Positions 1 through 9,692 of a stretch of 64,000 bases of DNA are shown in pieces. The notes under the pieces were generated by a model. That model made no database searches, was not told where the DNA came from, and was given only the letters and a program-made list of their open reading frames with translations. Within the stretch, counting starts at the first letter, position 1, and every line of letters starts with the position of its first letter. The position numbers and the translations under genes are program-made. Origin of the DNA: Paramoeba atlantica (lineage: Eukaryota > Discosea); the NCBI GenBank assembly GCA_977017575.1, contig CDRNVI010000036.1, forward strand, positions 124,001 to 188,000, in the 5' to 3' direction.

Positions 1-112
1 TTGTTTTTTTCTAAATTTTTTAGAAAAATTACATTTTTTTAAAAGCAATCGCCCCCCTTTCGGAGGGAGCAAACGAAAAACGAAGTATAAAGGGGGGGGC
101 TGACCAGCGAAG

Positions 113-133
113 TATAAAGTGGGGGTCACAGTA
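113..133 (-). repeat. Mariner/Stowaway-like repeat terminus
   Basis: Read on the minus strand this is TACTGTGACCCCC followed by an A/T-rich CTTTATA. Almost the same string recurs at 8471-8491, and the foldback block near 51.7-53.3 kb has the related start TACTGTCCCCCC. A second G-run (AAAGGGGGGGG) lies about 20 bp further in at 90-99. I read this as the right end of a small DNA element whose left end lies outside the window. The rest of 1-263 is AT-rich noncoding sequence downstream of the acetyl-CoA synthetase gene. Confidence 0.4.
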
Positions 134-263
134 CGCAAATAAGACGTACATGTAAATAGCGGATGTATAACAACACGAAACATTAGCCTTCTTTATTGTC
201 TCACCCGGTTTTTGTGGTCAATGAATCGTCCCCAGGAGTTACTACATGTGATATTCTCTTCAA

Positions 264-2276
264 TTACTTTTGCGACACCCACTCCTGGTGTAATGACACG
301 AGGCAGGGAATAACACTCGGGTCAGCCAAGGTGGTAACATCCCCAAAGTTGTCCTCCTGTCCCTGTGCAATACATCGCAGTACACGTCGCATGATCTTAC
401 CGGAGCGTGTTTTTGGAAGTCCCGGAGCCGGTTGAATTGCATCGGGTGTCGCAATCGGGCCAATCTTATCCCGCACTGTTTGCCTCACCGCGTGCACAGC
501 CCCGGACGTGACCTCAACCCCGGGGACGAACGTTACGAAGGCGTAGATCCCCTCCCCCTTGATTGGGTGGGGAACGGACACCACCGCACTCTCCACAACC
601 CCGTCATGGTGGTTAATGGCATTCTCCACTTCCCCGGACCCAATACGGTGACCACTCACATTCAAAACGTCGTCCACACGTCCCGTCACCCAGTAGTAGC
701 CGGAATCATCACGACGGCAGCCGTCCCCAGTGAAATAATACCCCGGGAACGGCTGGAAATAGAGCTCCGTGTACCTCTCGTGGTCACGGTGAATCGTGCG
801 TCCTTGGCCCGGCCACGGTGCGCGTATCGCAAGATACCCCTCACCGGGGCCCTGGAGTTCCTCCCCGGCCGCGTTCAGAACCACAGGCTCAATTCCAAAG
901 AACGGCAACGAGGCGGACCCGGGCTTCAGTTCGGTGCACCCAGGCAATGGCGTAATCATAATCCCCCCCGTCTCTGTCTGCCACCACGTATCCACCAAGT
1001 CACACCTTCCGTTCCCCACCTTGTGATAAAACCACTCCCAGGCGGCCACATTAATCGGCTCCCCCACGGACCCCAGCAACCGCAGCGACCTCCGATGTGT
1101 TTTCTCCAGAAACCCATCCCCTTCCCTCATTAACGCCCGTATCGCGGTGGGTGCGGTGTACAGAATACTCACCGCGTACCGATCCACCACCCGCCACCAC
1201 CGCCCGGGGTCCGGATACAACGGCATCCCCTCCAGCATCACACTCGTGGCCCCGCACAGCAACGGTCCAAACACCCCGTAGGTGTGGCCCGTGATCCACC
1301 CCACATCCCCGGTACAGAAATACACATCGGAGGGCTCGCTCTTGACATCAAAGATGAACCGAAATGTGGTCCCGGCATAGACCATGTACCCCCCGGTGGT
1401 GTGGACAACCCCCTTCGGCTGGCCGGTACTCCCGGAGGTGTAGAGCATGAACAGCGGGTGCTCCGACCCCACCCAGTGGATGTCAGCTGTCCCCTCCCCC
1501 CGGTGGGGAAGCCGATCGTACCAGCGATCCCGTCCAGCGGTCATCGGGACAGCCCCCCGGGCCGCAGCGGGGGCGCGGGAGAGGACCAACGTGTGGACAA
1601 ACCAATCCGAGGCCTCACACTCCGCCACGGCCGCATCGATGATGGGTTTGAGATTAATGGGTTTCGTCCCGCGGTGGGTGCGGTCCGCGGTGACGATAAG
1701 CCGGCTGCGGGAGTCGAGGAGACGACCCGCGACGGCGTGGGCACTGAACCCGGCGAAGATGACGTTACAGACGGCCCCGAGGCGCGCACAGGCGAGCATC
1801 AGAACCGGCGCCATGGGGGTCATGGGGAGGTAGGCCGAGACGACCTCCCCGGGGGAGACTTGGTAGTGCGAACGGAGCGCCCGGGTCATTTGGAGGACCG
1901 CCTCGTGGAGTTGGGCGTAGGTCCAGACCTCCGCCTCCGTCTCCTCGTTACCTTCCCAGAAAAACGCGACGCGTGACCCATTGCCACCTTCAATGTGACG
2001 ATCTAAACAGTTGTAACACATATTTGTCATTCCCTTGGGAAACCATTGCTGCTGAACTTTGCCCCGGCGGTAGTCATAGTTATAGGTGAAAATGTTGTCT
2101 TTGTCGTAGGGAGTTTGCCAAAAGAAACCCTGCGCCATTTCATCCCAGAATTCGGCCTTATTCCGAATGGACCGTTCATACAACGCCTTTCTCTCCTCCG
2201 AATTACGCAGATGACTTTTTGGGGTTACAGGGGCATACGTTTTTGTTTCTTCTGGACCTCGAATGGGAGTTCGCAT
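264..2276 (-). CDS. Acetyl-CoA synthetase (AMP-forming)
   Basis: 670 aa, the usual length for acetyl-CoA synthetase, which makes acetyl-CoA from acetate, ATP and CoA through acetyl-AMP. Seen in the protein: the N-terminal ACS region, the NVIFAGFSAHAV block near residue 171, the P-loop TSGSTGQPKG at 280-289, the WWQTETGG block, the YFTGDG...GRVDDVLNVSGHR stretch, and the catalytic C-terminal RSGKIMRR lysine at 627. No clear mitochondrial presequence or C-terminal peroxisomal signal, so a cytosolic enzyme is the default. It is the last minus-strand gene in the window. The central 1.5 kb is much more GC-rich than either end of the same gene or its neighbours. Start chosen at the first methionine, which gives the standard N-terminus. 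Family assignment is very secure. Confidence 0.96.
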   Translation of the reverse strand: MRTPIRGPEETKTYAPVTPKSHLRNSEERKALYERSIRNKAEFWDEMAQGFFWQTPYDKDNIFTYNYDYRRGKVQQQWFPKGMTNMCYNCLDRHIEGGNGSRVAFFWEGNEETEAEVWTYAQLHEAVLQMTRALRSHYQVSPGEVVSAYLPMTPMAPVLMLACARLGAVCNVIFAGFSAHAVAGRLLDSRSRLIVTADRTHRGTKPINLKPIIDAAVAECEASDWFVHTLVLSRAPAAARGAVPMTAGRDRWYDRLPHRGEGTADIHWVGSEHPLFMLYTSGSTGQPKGVVHTTGGYMVYAGTTFRFIFDVKSEPSDVYFCTGDVGWITGHTYGVFGPLLCGATSVMLEGMPLYPDPGRWWRVVDRYAVSILYTAPTAIRALMREGDGFLEKTHRRSLRLLGSVGEPINVAAWEWFYHKVGNGRCDLVDTWWQTETGGIMITPLPGCTELKPGSASLPFFGIEPVVLNAAGEELQGPGEGYLAIRAPWPGQGRTIHRDHERYTELYFQPFPGYYFTGDGCRRDDSGYYWVTGRVDDVLNVSGHRIGSGEVENAINHHDGVVESAVVSVPHPIKGEGIYAFVTFVPGVEVTSGAVHAVRQTVRDKIGPIATPDAIQPAPGLPKTRSGKIMRRVLRCIAQGQEDNFGDVTTLADPSVIPCLVSLHQEWVSQK

Positions 2277-2596
2277 GGGGCAATGTTTGATAGAGGTCTA
2301 TGTGAAATAAATGTTACTGCCTGTCCATTCTATGTTTGGAATATTTAGAGAATATTCTATATTGGGATATTTGGAATATTACGTGACCACAAGTATAATA
2401 ATACTGGATCATAATACTCCCCCCTTTTGGGAAAATTAAGGCATACAAAGAGGTCATGTATGGCTTCTAATATAAAGGCATAGGTTTCTAATATAGAGAA
2501 AAGAAGGCTGTGCCACAGTAATGAAATATGTCGTACATTGTATTCCTTTATGTTCAATATGTTTACATTCAATATGAACTCCCCCAGGAAGATTCA
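2277..2596. other. Intergenic spacer, no gene seen
   Basis: AT-rich spacer between the PTB-like gene and acetyl-CoA synthetase. Reading frames here are short and have no protein-like composition. There is a TACTCCCCCC string near 2414 that resembles the repeat termini elsewhere, but it has no partner. Confidence 0.5.
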
Positions 2597-4087
2597 TTAT
2601 CTCAGATGCCATGCTGGTTGTATAGTGGGCGCAGAAAAGACAATTTTTAGGGGCTGTGAATTAAGAACAAAGTCATGAATCGTGGTAAGGGCATCAACGG
2701 CAGACGATATTTCCTCGAACTCAAGTTCCGCGGCACGTTCCGATTCGATAGAGCACGATTCAAGAGTTTGTTGTGATTCGAACTCTAGCATACGAATAGA
2801 ATGAACCTTAAGCGCTTGATTCATCGATTCCGATAATTCAATACATTCTTTCAAGTCGCTTGCTGTGGTCTCGGGTGCAAGGTTCAGAGCATAGAGGAAA
2901 CGTGTGGGAGGGCAACGATGCGCCTCCAACCGCGGGTGAAGCGGTGACATCTCATAGCGGTGATCGATATGTGATACTGAATAGTCGTGCGAAAGACACT
3001 CAGTATCTCGCGGATCGCTTTCAATGGAATACACCTCGGACGCTACTGATGCGGAACGCTCTAAACCATTCCTTGAGCTTTCAGCTACAGTTCGAAAACG
3101 GTCCAGAAACCTCGAAGGTGCCTGTATGCAAGAGAGGGAGCGTATGCCCAGATGAGAAAGAGAAGCAGGAAAGCTGCGAAGCATATTTGCTGCGCAACAC
3201 GCTTGGTCCGCCGTCACATACTTCAGCAGGACGGGCGACACCTCACCCCGTGATGAGCCAATATTTCCCTTGAAAGCTGACAAGGCAAGGTCGAGAGGAG
3301 ATGTAACCCGTCTAATTGTGAGAATATCGCCGTAGAGTGAAAAAAATCGAAATAATCGATCAAGACTGAGCTTGAGAGGTACGTAAAAAACAATAAGGTA
3401 GGGCATACCAGTTCCGATAGGTCGAACTGTAGGTGTTTTAGGGCGCATTTCCAGAGATAAGATCGGCATACTCTCCAAGAGTAAATGTTTTGAAAGCTTC
3501 TTTGGCCTTTTGAATCTGGGAGCGTCAATGTTTGTAGCATCGGAATTTGAGCAGCCTACCTCTGCCGTACTTTGAGTTGCTGGGGAATTATTAGTAGATT
3601 GCCCGCTTTGTTCCGAGGAATTCTCGCGATAGCAAGACGTTTGCTCCGATTCGCACGTTTGTTCACCAAACTTCACGCACCTCATTTCAATCCGCTCAGG
3701 ATTTCTGAATTCGTCACTTTTACCAACATTAGTCCAGCTTGATGGAACCTGTACTTTCTCTTTGAGAAGTAACTCTGCCCCGCCTTCAGCTAAAAATTGT
3801 ATTACACGCATATTTACGAAAGCAGTTTCAATCAAGTCAACAGAAGAAACGCTGATTGACTCTCTGCATTTGTCGACGCTGCATATGGCTTCTTCTTGCG
3901 ATGAAAAGTCAAAAAGAATACTGAACATAGCATCATCGCGGGAAGGTAAAAACAGTCTTTTAGTGTACAGTCCAAAATGTCGACCAAGCTCTTCTTCAGT
4001 AGGTCTCGCGTGGTATTCAGACGAAAGTGTAACTAAAATAGAACAGGTTGGCGTATTGGAAATAAGTGAAACAAGCGCACGGCTCAT
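2597..4087 (-). CDS. PTB/hnRNP-L-like RNA-binding protein with three RRMs
   Basis: 496 aa. Three divergent RRM folds can be made out: about residues 15-90 (ILVTLSS... with an FSILFDF RNP1-like strand), 229-322 (YLIVFYVPL... VLLKYVTADQACCAANML) and 396-486 (FLYALNL... EEISSAVDAL). Acidic and Ser/Asn-rich linkers separate them, and a basic KRPKK stretch near 194 could be a nuclear signal. Short aromatic-poor RNP motifs and this spacing recall polypyrimidine-tract-binding proteins. Kinetoplastids have two of these (PTB1/DRBD3 and PTB2/DRBD4), which bind mRNA and affect splicing and stability; the length fits the longer one. That orthology is inference. The RRM assignment is reasonable; RRM1 is the weakest. 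Confidence 0.6.
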   Translation of the reverse strand: MSRALVSLISNTPTCSILVTLSSEYHARPTEEELGRHFGLYTKRLFLPSRDDAMFSILFDFSSQEEAICSVDKCRESISVSSVDLIETAFVNMRVIQFLAEGGAELLLKEKVQVPSSWTNVGKSDEFRNPERIEMRCVKFGEQTCESEQTSCYRENSSEQSGQSTNNSPATQSTAEVGCSNSDATNIDAPRFKRPKKLSKHLLLESMPILSLEMRPKTPTVRPIGTGMPYLIVFYVPLKLSLDRLFRFFSLYGDILTIRRVTSPLDLALSAFKGNIGSSRGEVSPVLLKYVTADQACCAANMLRSFPASLSHLGIRSLSCIQAPSRFLDRFRTVAESSRNGLERSASVASEVYSIESDPRDTECLSHDYSVSHIDHRYEMSPLHPRLEAHRCPPTRFLYALNLAPETTASDLKECIELSESMNQALKVHSIRMLEFESQQTLESCSIESERAAELEFEEISSAVDALTTIHDFVLNSQPLKIVFSAPTIQPAWHLR

Positions 4088-4566
4088 GTATTGCGCATTA
4101 GATTATAATAATAAGCCAAATGTATAATGTACATACATTTTTGTAATGTTCGAGGTGCATGCTTGAGTTAGAGCGTATACAAAAGGGCCTGTATATAAGA
4201 TGCGTATCAGATGTATTACATTTATTTTCTAAAGACTTCAAACTCGTAGCTGGTATACCCAGCATAGTTTTTGCATGATAGATTTTAATTACTAGTGTTA
4301 TTTTCAAAAGAATGGAAGTCAATTGCTCCAATCCACTTCACTTGTACTACCAGTTTTTGTATCAATCCCACAACGACTCCTTCCGAGCTTTCGTGGACGT
4401 GTTCGTAGCAAGGCAAGTGTGTGTTGGAATATGACTGAAATAAGACAATACGTCCGGGGCGGACGTAAAATGATTCTTTTGAGCAAATACTGCAATAAAA
4501 TTATTGGTCGGATTTTTTGGCTCAGAGACTGACTTCAATTGGCAAGTTGCAAGGTATACAACGTTC
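4088..4566. other. Intergenic spacer, no gene seen
   Basis: AT-rich, with only short overlapping frames on both strands that look like chance. No repeat or RNA gene recognised. Confidence 0.5.
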
Positions 4567-5682
4567 TCAAAAGAGCAAACTACATAAAAAAGAGTAAATA
4601 GCTGCATCACATTGGATATATTTGTCACGGTCATTCGTATTCAGTAACTCTGTGGCATTCGCAAGAAAGTATGATGCTTTGCCCGTCCGGAAAAGAAGAT
4701 TCCTAATGTATTTTGACATTAGGCGCAAAGCCTTATGTGTCTCCGTGTGATCTTTTTTGCATATCACTGGGGGAAATTGAGCGTGCTCAAGCAAGTACAT
4801 GAGACTCTCAAAGTTCGAGGCTATCCAGCATGGAAAGGACATAAAACGTTCTTGAGCATCGAAAACTGTTCCATCGCTGAGAGTAAGAATGTATGTCTTG
4901 TTGACGTCCCCATCTGCTAATACAAAGCCAGTTGGCTTAAGTATTTGATTGAGGGTAAAAGAAGGTGAGGCATACACTGCAGAGAGAACGTTTTGGGACT
5001 GGAAAGTATGCCGTTTTACAGCGTCCCAATCGAGCATAAAACAAAGTGAACCATTTCTTGTAGTGGGAAAAGAAGCCAAAGAATAGTAGATTAGATTCTC
5101 AAGTGAAGCCGCTCCAGAGTGATTTGAATAATCTGAGGTCACGCTATGCCCTGCACTTGTTCTTCCTGCTTCATTTTCGGTGTTTGTAGAGCAATTAATG
5201 TTGGCGGAACGGAAATTTGAAATGTCGCACATTGTGTGAATGCGATCGGGAATGAAATCTTCTGATGTATACTCAAAAACGCCACACAGTGTAGTCTCAA
5301 CATTGATTCGAAAGTTTATGGCTTTCGGAAGGTTCCGTAACAAGCTTAGTTCTATTTGAGTAATACTGCGAAATACAGAACTTCGTACTTCTCTCTTCTC
5401 AGATGTTACTATGAGCATTTTCATTAGCCAACTTCGCAGTAGTGCGACGAATTGCTCTACGTAGGTAAAGGAAAACCCGTCATTACCAATGCAGCCTTGT
5501 TCAAGAATCGAAGAACTCAATGTGGCGTTTGCTACATCAGGGGCTGTACTAATTAGTTTCCACTGAATATGCTTCGTATCATTTACTTCCGAGTCATTGA
5601 ATTGAAGATGCAACATCATTTTTCTCTTTGGAAAATGGTTCTCAAACCTAGAGAGCTTGTCCAGAAGTGTCTCTAGAAGCAT
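4567..5682 (-). CDS. Unrecognised 371-aa protein
   Basis: An uninterrupted 371-codon frame on the gene-bearing strand, with well-mixed composition and no long low-complexity runs. No signal peptide or membrane segment is apparent. The N-terminus alternates hydrophobic and polar residues (MMLHLQFN, then a long amphipathic stretch around 75-130). The C-terminal third (FVLADGDVNKTYILTLSDGT, then helices with YLLEHAQFPPVICKK) looks like a folded mixed alpha/beta domain. I do not recognise the family. It lies between the LYR-motif gene and the PTB-like gene, which says little because neighbours in such arrays are functionally unrelated. Fast-evolving conserved hypothetical is the best description. 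Confidence 0.7.
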   Translation of the reverse strand: MLLETLLDKLSRFENHFPKRKMMLHLQFNDSEVNDTKHIQWKLISTAPDVANATLSSSILEQGCIGNDGFSFTYVEQFVALLRSWLMKMLIVTSEKREVRSSVFRSITQIELSLLRNLPKAINFRINVETTLCGVFEYTSEDFIPDRIHTMCDISNFRSANINCSTNTENEAGRTSAGHSVTSDYSNHSGAASLENLIYYSLASFPTTRNGSLCFMLDWDAVKRHTFQSQNVLSAVYASPSFTLNQILKPTGFVLADGDVNKTYILTLSDGTVFDAQERFMSFPCWIASNFESLMYLLEHAQFPPVICKKDHTETHKALRLMSKYIRNLLFRTGKASYFLANATELLNTNDRDKYIQCDAAIYSFLCSLLF

Positions 5683-6148
5683 GAAATAATTACGAACTGA
5701 TGAATAAGCTCACATTAGCTAGGCACCATTATTTGGAAGCGCCGTACGACTAAATGATGTGATCAACACTGTAAGAAAATGAGTTGTGCATAACTTAAGA
5801 GACCAACTAATACAAAAAGGACTTTAGGGAATATCATAAAGCCGTAAAAAGGCAGCTAAACGACTGTGTTGCACGTTAAAACATGTACGAATTGAAAGCA
5901 TAATGAATACATTGATGTACGTGCGTGTCATCCCTGGGTTGCGTGTCACTCAAAAAATGAATTTTGAAAACAAGGTATTCGGAAACTTGCAGAAGTATCT
6001 CGAAGAACGTGGTATACTAGATAGCCAGTACATTCTGTGCTACTCTGTTTTACTCTTTTTTCCTGGTGAAGCAAGAAATAATTTATAACTACCCTTCACA
6101 TGGAAAAAGTAGCATTACTCAATGACAGGAATGAGGTGGACACGTATC
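5683..6148. other. Intergenic spacer, no convincing gene
   Basis: AT-rich spacer. One 61-codon plus-strand frame (5903-6088) is present but has no features that argue for coding. Confidence 0.4.
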
Positions 6149-6508
6149 TCAAAGAAGTCCGCCTAGTTTATTCCTCAATAACCAGCACCCTTTTTCGTAC
6201 ATGATACCTCGCACACGGCCTGATGTTGCTGAAGCCGTAACGCTAAACTCGTGGCGCAGCATTGAACGAAAGAAGTTTAATGATGTGTGACGGAGGGATT
6301 TTGAAGCATATCGCAGCAAAGACCGATAAAGCGCACGAGCTTGAGCTCTAGTCGGCTCTGTTGGGGGAACATGATTCTGGGCTTGCTCAATGCGACGTTT
6401 TTCCAGCTCTCTGCGACGTCTAACGATTCGCCAATTGTTCTGCCCGGATCGCAAATTTTTATATCCACGCGCTTTTAAAAGGACTGAAGATAATCTCAGC
6501 ATATGCAA
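6149..6508 (-). CDS. LYR-motif (LYRM/Complex1_LYR) small protein, probably mitochondrial
   Basis: 119 aa, very basic (many Arg). The motif ALYRSLLRYA near residue 60 is the LYR signature, followed by a second helix with a conserved-type Phe (LNFFRSMLRHEF), as in the LYRM superfamily. LYR proteins are small helical adaptors in mitochondria; they bind acyl-carrier protein and help assemble iron-sulphur proteins, respiratory complexes or the mitoribosome. The N-terminal 25 residues (MLRLSSVLLKARGYK) are Arg/Ser/Leu-rich with few acids, consistent with a mitochondrial presequence. Which family member it is cannot be told. Starting at Met1 or Met3 makes no practical difference. Confidence 0.65.
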   Translation of the reverse strand: MHMLRLSSVLLKARGYKNLRSGQNNWRIVRRRRELEKRRIEQAQNHVPPTEPTRAQARALYRSLLRYASKSLRHTSLNFFRSMLRHEFSVTASATSGRVRGIMYEKGCWLLRNKLGGLL

Positions 6509-6680
6509 TTCATGTCGGGTGAAACAGCAAACTTAAAATATGTTTCTATGAACAATTAGATGATTTAGTGGTATGAATATGCCACGAAACTACGAAAGCG
6601 TGGCCATCAAACATTTGAAAAATTTGTGCATTAGATAATTTCTGTGCTAAGCTCACCACTTATCAATAAATGCATATCGG

Positions 6681-6740
6681 CTGACCTTCATGATACTTCA
6701 CTGACCTTCATGATACTTCACTGACCTTCATGGTATTCAC
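6681..6740. repeat. 20-bp tandem repeat, about 3 copies
   Basis: The unit CTGACCTTCATGATACTTCA occurs twice perfectly (6681-6700, 6701-6720) and a third, diverged copy follows to about 6740. It lies just downstream of the stop codon of the membrane-protein gene, so it would fall in its 3' UTR. Confidence 0.85.
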
Positions 6741-6765
6741 GGAATTCTATAAATAACAGATTCAT

Positions 6766-7728
6766 CTAATTCCAGTGAATCCCGTTGTGTTCAACGGGGT
6801 TAATAAGCTCGCAGGCCAAGAATTCGTTATGAGGAGTCCAGTAAAAGAACTTGCCAATGCTATCCTTGATCAGCCAAAGAGTGGTACCAAATATCGAAAC
6901 AAGAAAACTCGGTAACAATGAGGAATCTCCGAGAAAGATGGATGTACTCATACTAAAAATAGACAGAGTAACATACTGCTTTTGCAAAGTGTATATCGCG
7001 AGGTACAGAGCTATGATGTAAAAACAAAAAGGAACGAACTGGGCGATGTACAGGCAAAAATCTAACCTGCGCTCACGTTGCTGAATTTTGTGGCAGTAAT
7101 GTGTGAAGAGATAGAACCAAAACTTTGGTGTAGAGGGTTTTTTTGCAGATAGGGCCAAAGCATTTTGTCTCTTAGAGGTGCTGCACGAGATGCACATATC
7201 AAGAAATAGTCGCGTCACTTCAAATAGAATCAACCATTTCACCATCCATCGAAGTAAGTTTTCAAAATCTATGCCATAGAGAAGAATACGTTCAGACGAA
7301 AAACTCTCCAATACTTCCACAAAGGTTGAATACTTCTGAATTGTATCTTGCATTAGTACCAATTCACGTAGCACATCGTCTGCCGCATTACGAAGCAATA
7401 TACAATTCGGAGAAGTTTCATTGTTCTTGAATAAGATTCCCTTTCGATGTCCTCCGACTCTGCCGTGTCGTTGAAAATTCGCGATTGTATTTGGTTCAGT
7501 GAGGTCCGCAGTCTGAGGAGAATTGTCTACAATGATATATGCATTTGAACTGTGACTGGAATCCGCTTTTGGGAATCCATTATTAAGAACTGTTCTGTTT
7601 GGAGCACACCCAATGTGATGGAACCTACATAGAGAAGAACTATAACATTGCACTCCAATGGATACGGAAAACCCCAAATGAAGAAGTAAAAAAATGGAGA
7701 CAGACACCAAGCTTGTCCGAAGCCTCAT
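6766..7728 (-). CDS. Unrecognised membrane protein with N-terminal signal sequence
   Basis: 320 aa. The first ~26 residues (RLRTSLVSVSIFLLLHLGFSVSIG) form a typical signal peptide or signal anchor. A luminal-looking stretch with several Cys and one N-glycosylation-type NNSP/NET region follows. Further hydrophobic segments lie around residues 163-183 (WMVKWLILFEVTRLFLDM), 225-250 (LYIAQFVPFCFYIIALYLAIY) and 258-290 (LSIFSMSTSIFL... FLVSIFGTTLWLI). The end is polar. I do not recognise the family. An ER or plasma-membrane protein with about three to four membrane spans is the most that can be said. The tandem repeat at 6681-6740 lies directly after its stop codon. Confidence 0.65.
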   Translation of the reverse strand: MRLRTSLVSVSIFLLLHLGFSVSIGVQCYSSSLCRFHHIGCAPNRTVLNNGFPKADSSHSSNAYIIVDNSPQTADLTEPNTIANFQRHGRVGGHRKGILFKNNETSPNCILLRNAADDVLRELVLMQDTIQKYSTFVEVLESFSSERILLYGIDFENLLRWMVKWLILFEVTRLFLDMCISCSTSKRQNALALSAKKPSTPKFWFYLFTHYCHKIQQRERRLDFCLYIAQFVPFCFYIIALYLAIYTLQKQYVTLSIFSMSTSIFLGDSSLLPSFLVSIFGTTLWLIKDSIGKFFYWTPHNEFLACELINPVEHNGIHWN

Positions 7729-8125
7729 TCATTGCAAATGCATAAAAAATGTGTAATTTAAACAATGTTCTAGAAATACGATTGCAATTATTTTTGATAA
7801 TTAATTTGCGCACTTAATTTGCGCGAAACGTTTTTCTAAACCTATAGTTGAACTACAGAACATCTTTGAAAGCCTAGTTCGTAGTAAGGAAATACGCATA
7901 ATTAGACGAAGTAATACAGTTCGACCGGTTATAAATAGGATTATAGGCAACATGATGTATTTTCAGGTCAGTTGTACAGCAGCATGAAGTATTGACCATA
8001 AAATTCAGTGCGAAACAGACCTATCCAATTCAAAGCTGTTTTAATATTTTTTTAATAATAATTACCGGTGAAACGGTTATTAAGGATAAACGTAATTAAG
8101 GCAGAACAGTTTTAAAAATTAATTA
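7729..8125. other. Intergenic spacer upstream of the membrane-protein gene
   Basis: AT-rich sequence with no reading frame of note on either strand. It leads into the repeat-rich accessory island that runs to about 15.1 kb. Confidence 0.5.
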
Positions 8126-8155
8126 TTGCCTTAATTGAAGTTGCTTTAATTAAAG
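8126..8155 (+). repeat. AT-rich direct repeat, left copy
   Basis: The string TTGCCTTAATTGAAGTTG and the bases after it match 9808-9837 in the same orientation, with about two differences over the first 26 bases. A third, shorter match (CCTTAATTGAAGTT...) is at 15083-15104, immediately outside the second transposon copy. The three copies bracket the accessory DNA. Confidence 0.6.
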
Positions 8156-8470
8156 TGGTGCTGATAAAAGCCCAAAACAGTTCTTATTTAAATATTGTCG
8201 TTTGTAGCATAAATATCACATTTCTGCTAAAAGTGTTCAATTTCTGATCATTTTTCATGTTTTTCGAACTTTTCTAGACGAGCTTCGCATGTTTCGCCTA
8301 CCTTTACGGTCTTCAACCAGTTCAACGTGTGAGAGAAAACGGTGAAACTGAAGCAAATTTAGGTATTTTCTATTTTTTTCTATCAATTTTTCTGGTTGTA
8401 GAAATTTTTTGATGTTAGAAATAGAAATATATTTATTATTAAATAAAGGGGGGGATACCCCCTGTCCATA

Positions 8471-8491
8471 TTAAAGGGGGGGTCACAGTAC
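8471..8491 (-). repeat. Mariner/Stowaway-like repeat terminus
   Basis: The reverse complement begins TACTGTGACCCCC and continues with C-run and TTTAA, nearly identical to the site at 113-133. A second G-run (AAAGGGGGGG near 8446) lies just inside, as at the first site. The matching opposite end was not found in the upstream 700 bp, so this may be a solo or eroded terminus. Confidence 0.4.
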
Positions 8492-9092
8492 CAGAATTTG
8501 GACAGAATGCGCTCGTCACAATTTTCGTCTTTGGGAGGGACTACAAGTGGGAAAGCGTGAACCACCGTCGACAGTGGGTCACTGAGGAAGGTTTGAACTA
8601 GGTATGCGAAAGCATGTAAAAATGGGTGAAAAAACGTTGCAAAAGCACCAGAATATGAATCTGGGGTGAAGAAATGAAAACTATAAAAAAGTCAAAAAAA
8701 TCGATTTTGGGGTACACTTTCGATGGCATTAATCTAAAATATTTTTCCAAAATTTCGCCTATTGTATTTTGATAGCTTGGGACCTATTCTAGCTTTCTAC
8801 GCCATTGTTTTAGCGAGATATAGCTTCCTAAAGCCGTGATACGCCTCCCAAAATGACCCATTTTTGAATGAAATATGCAAAAAAGTAATTTTCGGACCCA
8901 AAGGAGTCTTTTTGGGTCGGAAGAATGGTGTGGTTGGAGTCGCATTCCCTGCCCAATACAGGGGGGAAAAAAGTTATCTCAATAAAAGTCGAGGCAACAA
9001 AAGTTGTGTCAACAAAAGTCGTATTAATGCGAAAAAGATGGTGAGGAACAAAAGTATGTTAAAAAGTAGATTTCGTTTTCTTTTTTTAAAAA

Positions 9093-9621
9093 ATGGATGC
9101 ATATTTGCACACCATCCTTGAAGCGAAGGTCTTGGGCGACCTAAATTATATAGAGACCCCAAAGCAGTACCCTTCTTCCCAAGCGGAAAAGGTCATGATG
9201 ACGCAAATGGCGAAAAGCTTAGGTCTGAGCAAAGCTTCTCGCGAATGGGAAAGAGTTCATGATGCGTTTCACTCAGTTTCCCTTTTTTTCAAAATACTTA
9301 TCTCACTACAACGAAAGTAAACGTAAACGTCTACCCGAAAACGAGCTCTAGAACGAGATCTACAAGACTTGGCCCAAGTAGAGCAACTCTTGCCGAGGTC
9401 CTAAACACTGAAAATCGCCCAGGTCCTCAAATCACGCAAGATCCTTCAGACCGCGAGGACGACGTCGACGCCCTGACATAGAAACTGATTTCGTTTTTAC
9501 TGATAGCAATGGTTTGGTGATGCTTCCGATTGAAGTCCATCGTCAGAACATAAAGAAAGCGACGAATTTCCCACACGCAAACGTCGGATTCAGTGCTCTG
9601 AGAGCAAAATGACCCCATTTT
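9093..9621 (+). pseudogene. Decayed reading frame of unknown family
   Basis: Protein-like sequence is readable across this stretch but not as one intact frame. The first part (AKSLGLSKASREWERVHDAF) and the last part (about 9473-9621, including ETDFVFTDSNGLVMLPIEVH) both look like real coding sequence. No family was recognised. It lies on the plus strand inside the accessory island, so it may be a worn remnant of a mobile-element gene rather than a host gene. Confidence 0.3.
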
Positions 9622-9692
9622 TATCCGAAAATCGGCTATTTTTGGCTATAATCTTTCCGTTTTCTTCAGCTTTCCAGGCTAAACTCGCTTTT

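Noticed and set aside
432-1976. Long plus-strand frames over acetyl-CoA synthetase (233 and 230 codons)
   Set aside because: They mirror a secure minus-strand gene in a GC-rich patch where stop codons are rare.
2411-2431. TACTCCCCCC string resembling the foldback termini
   Set aside because: No inverted partner within the spacer and C-runs are common here; too short to call an element.
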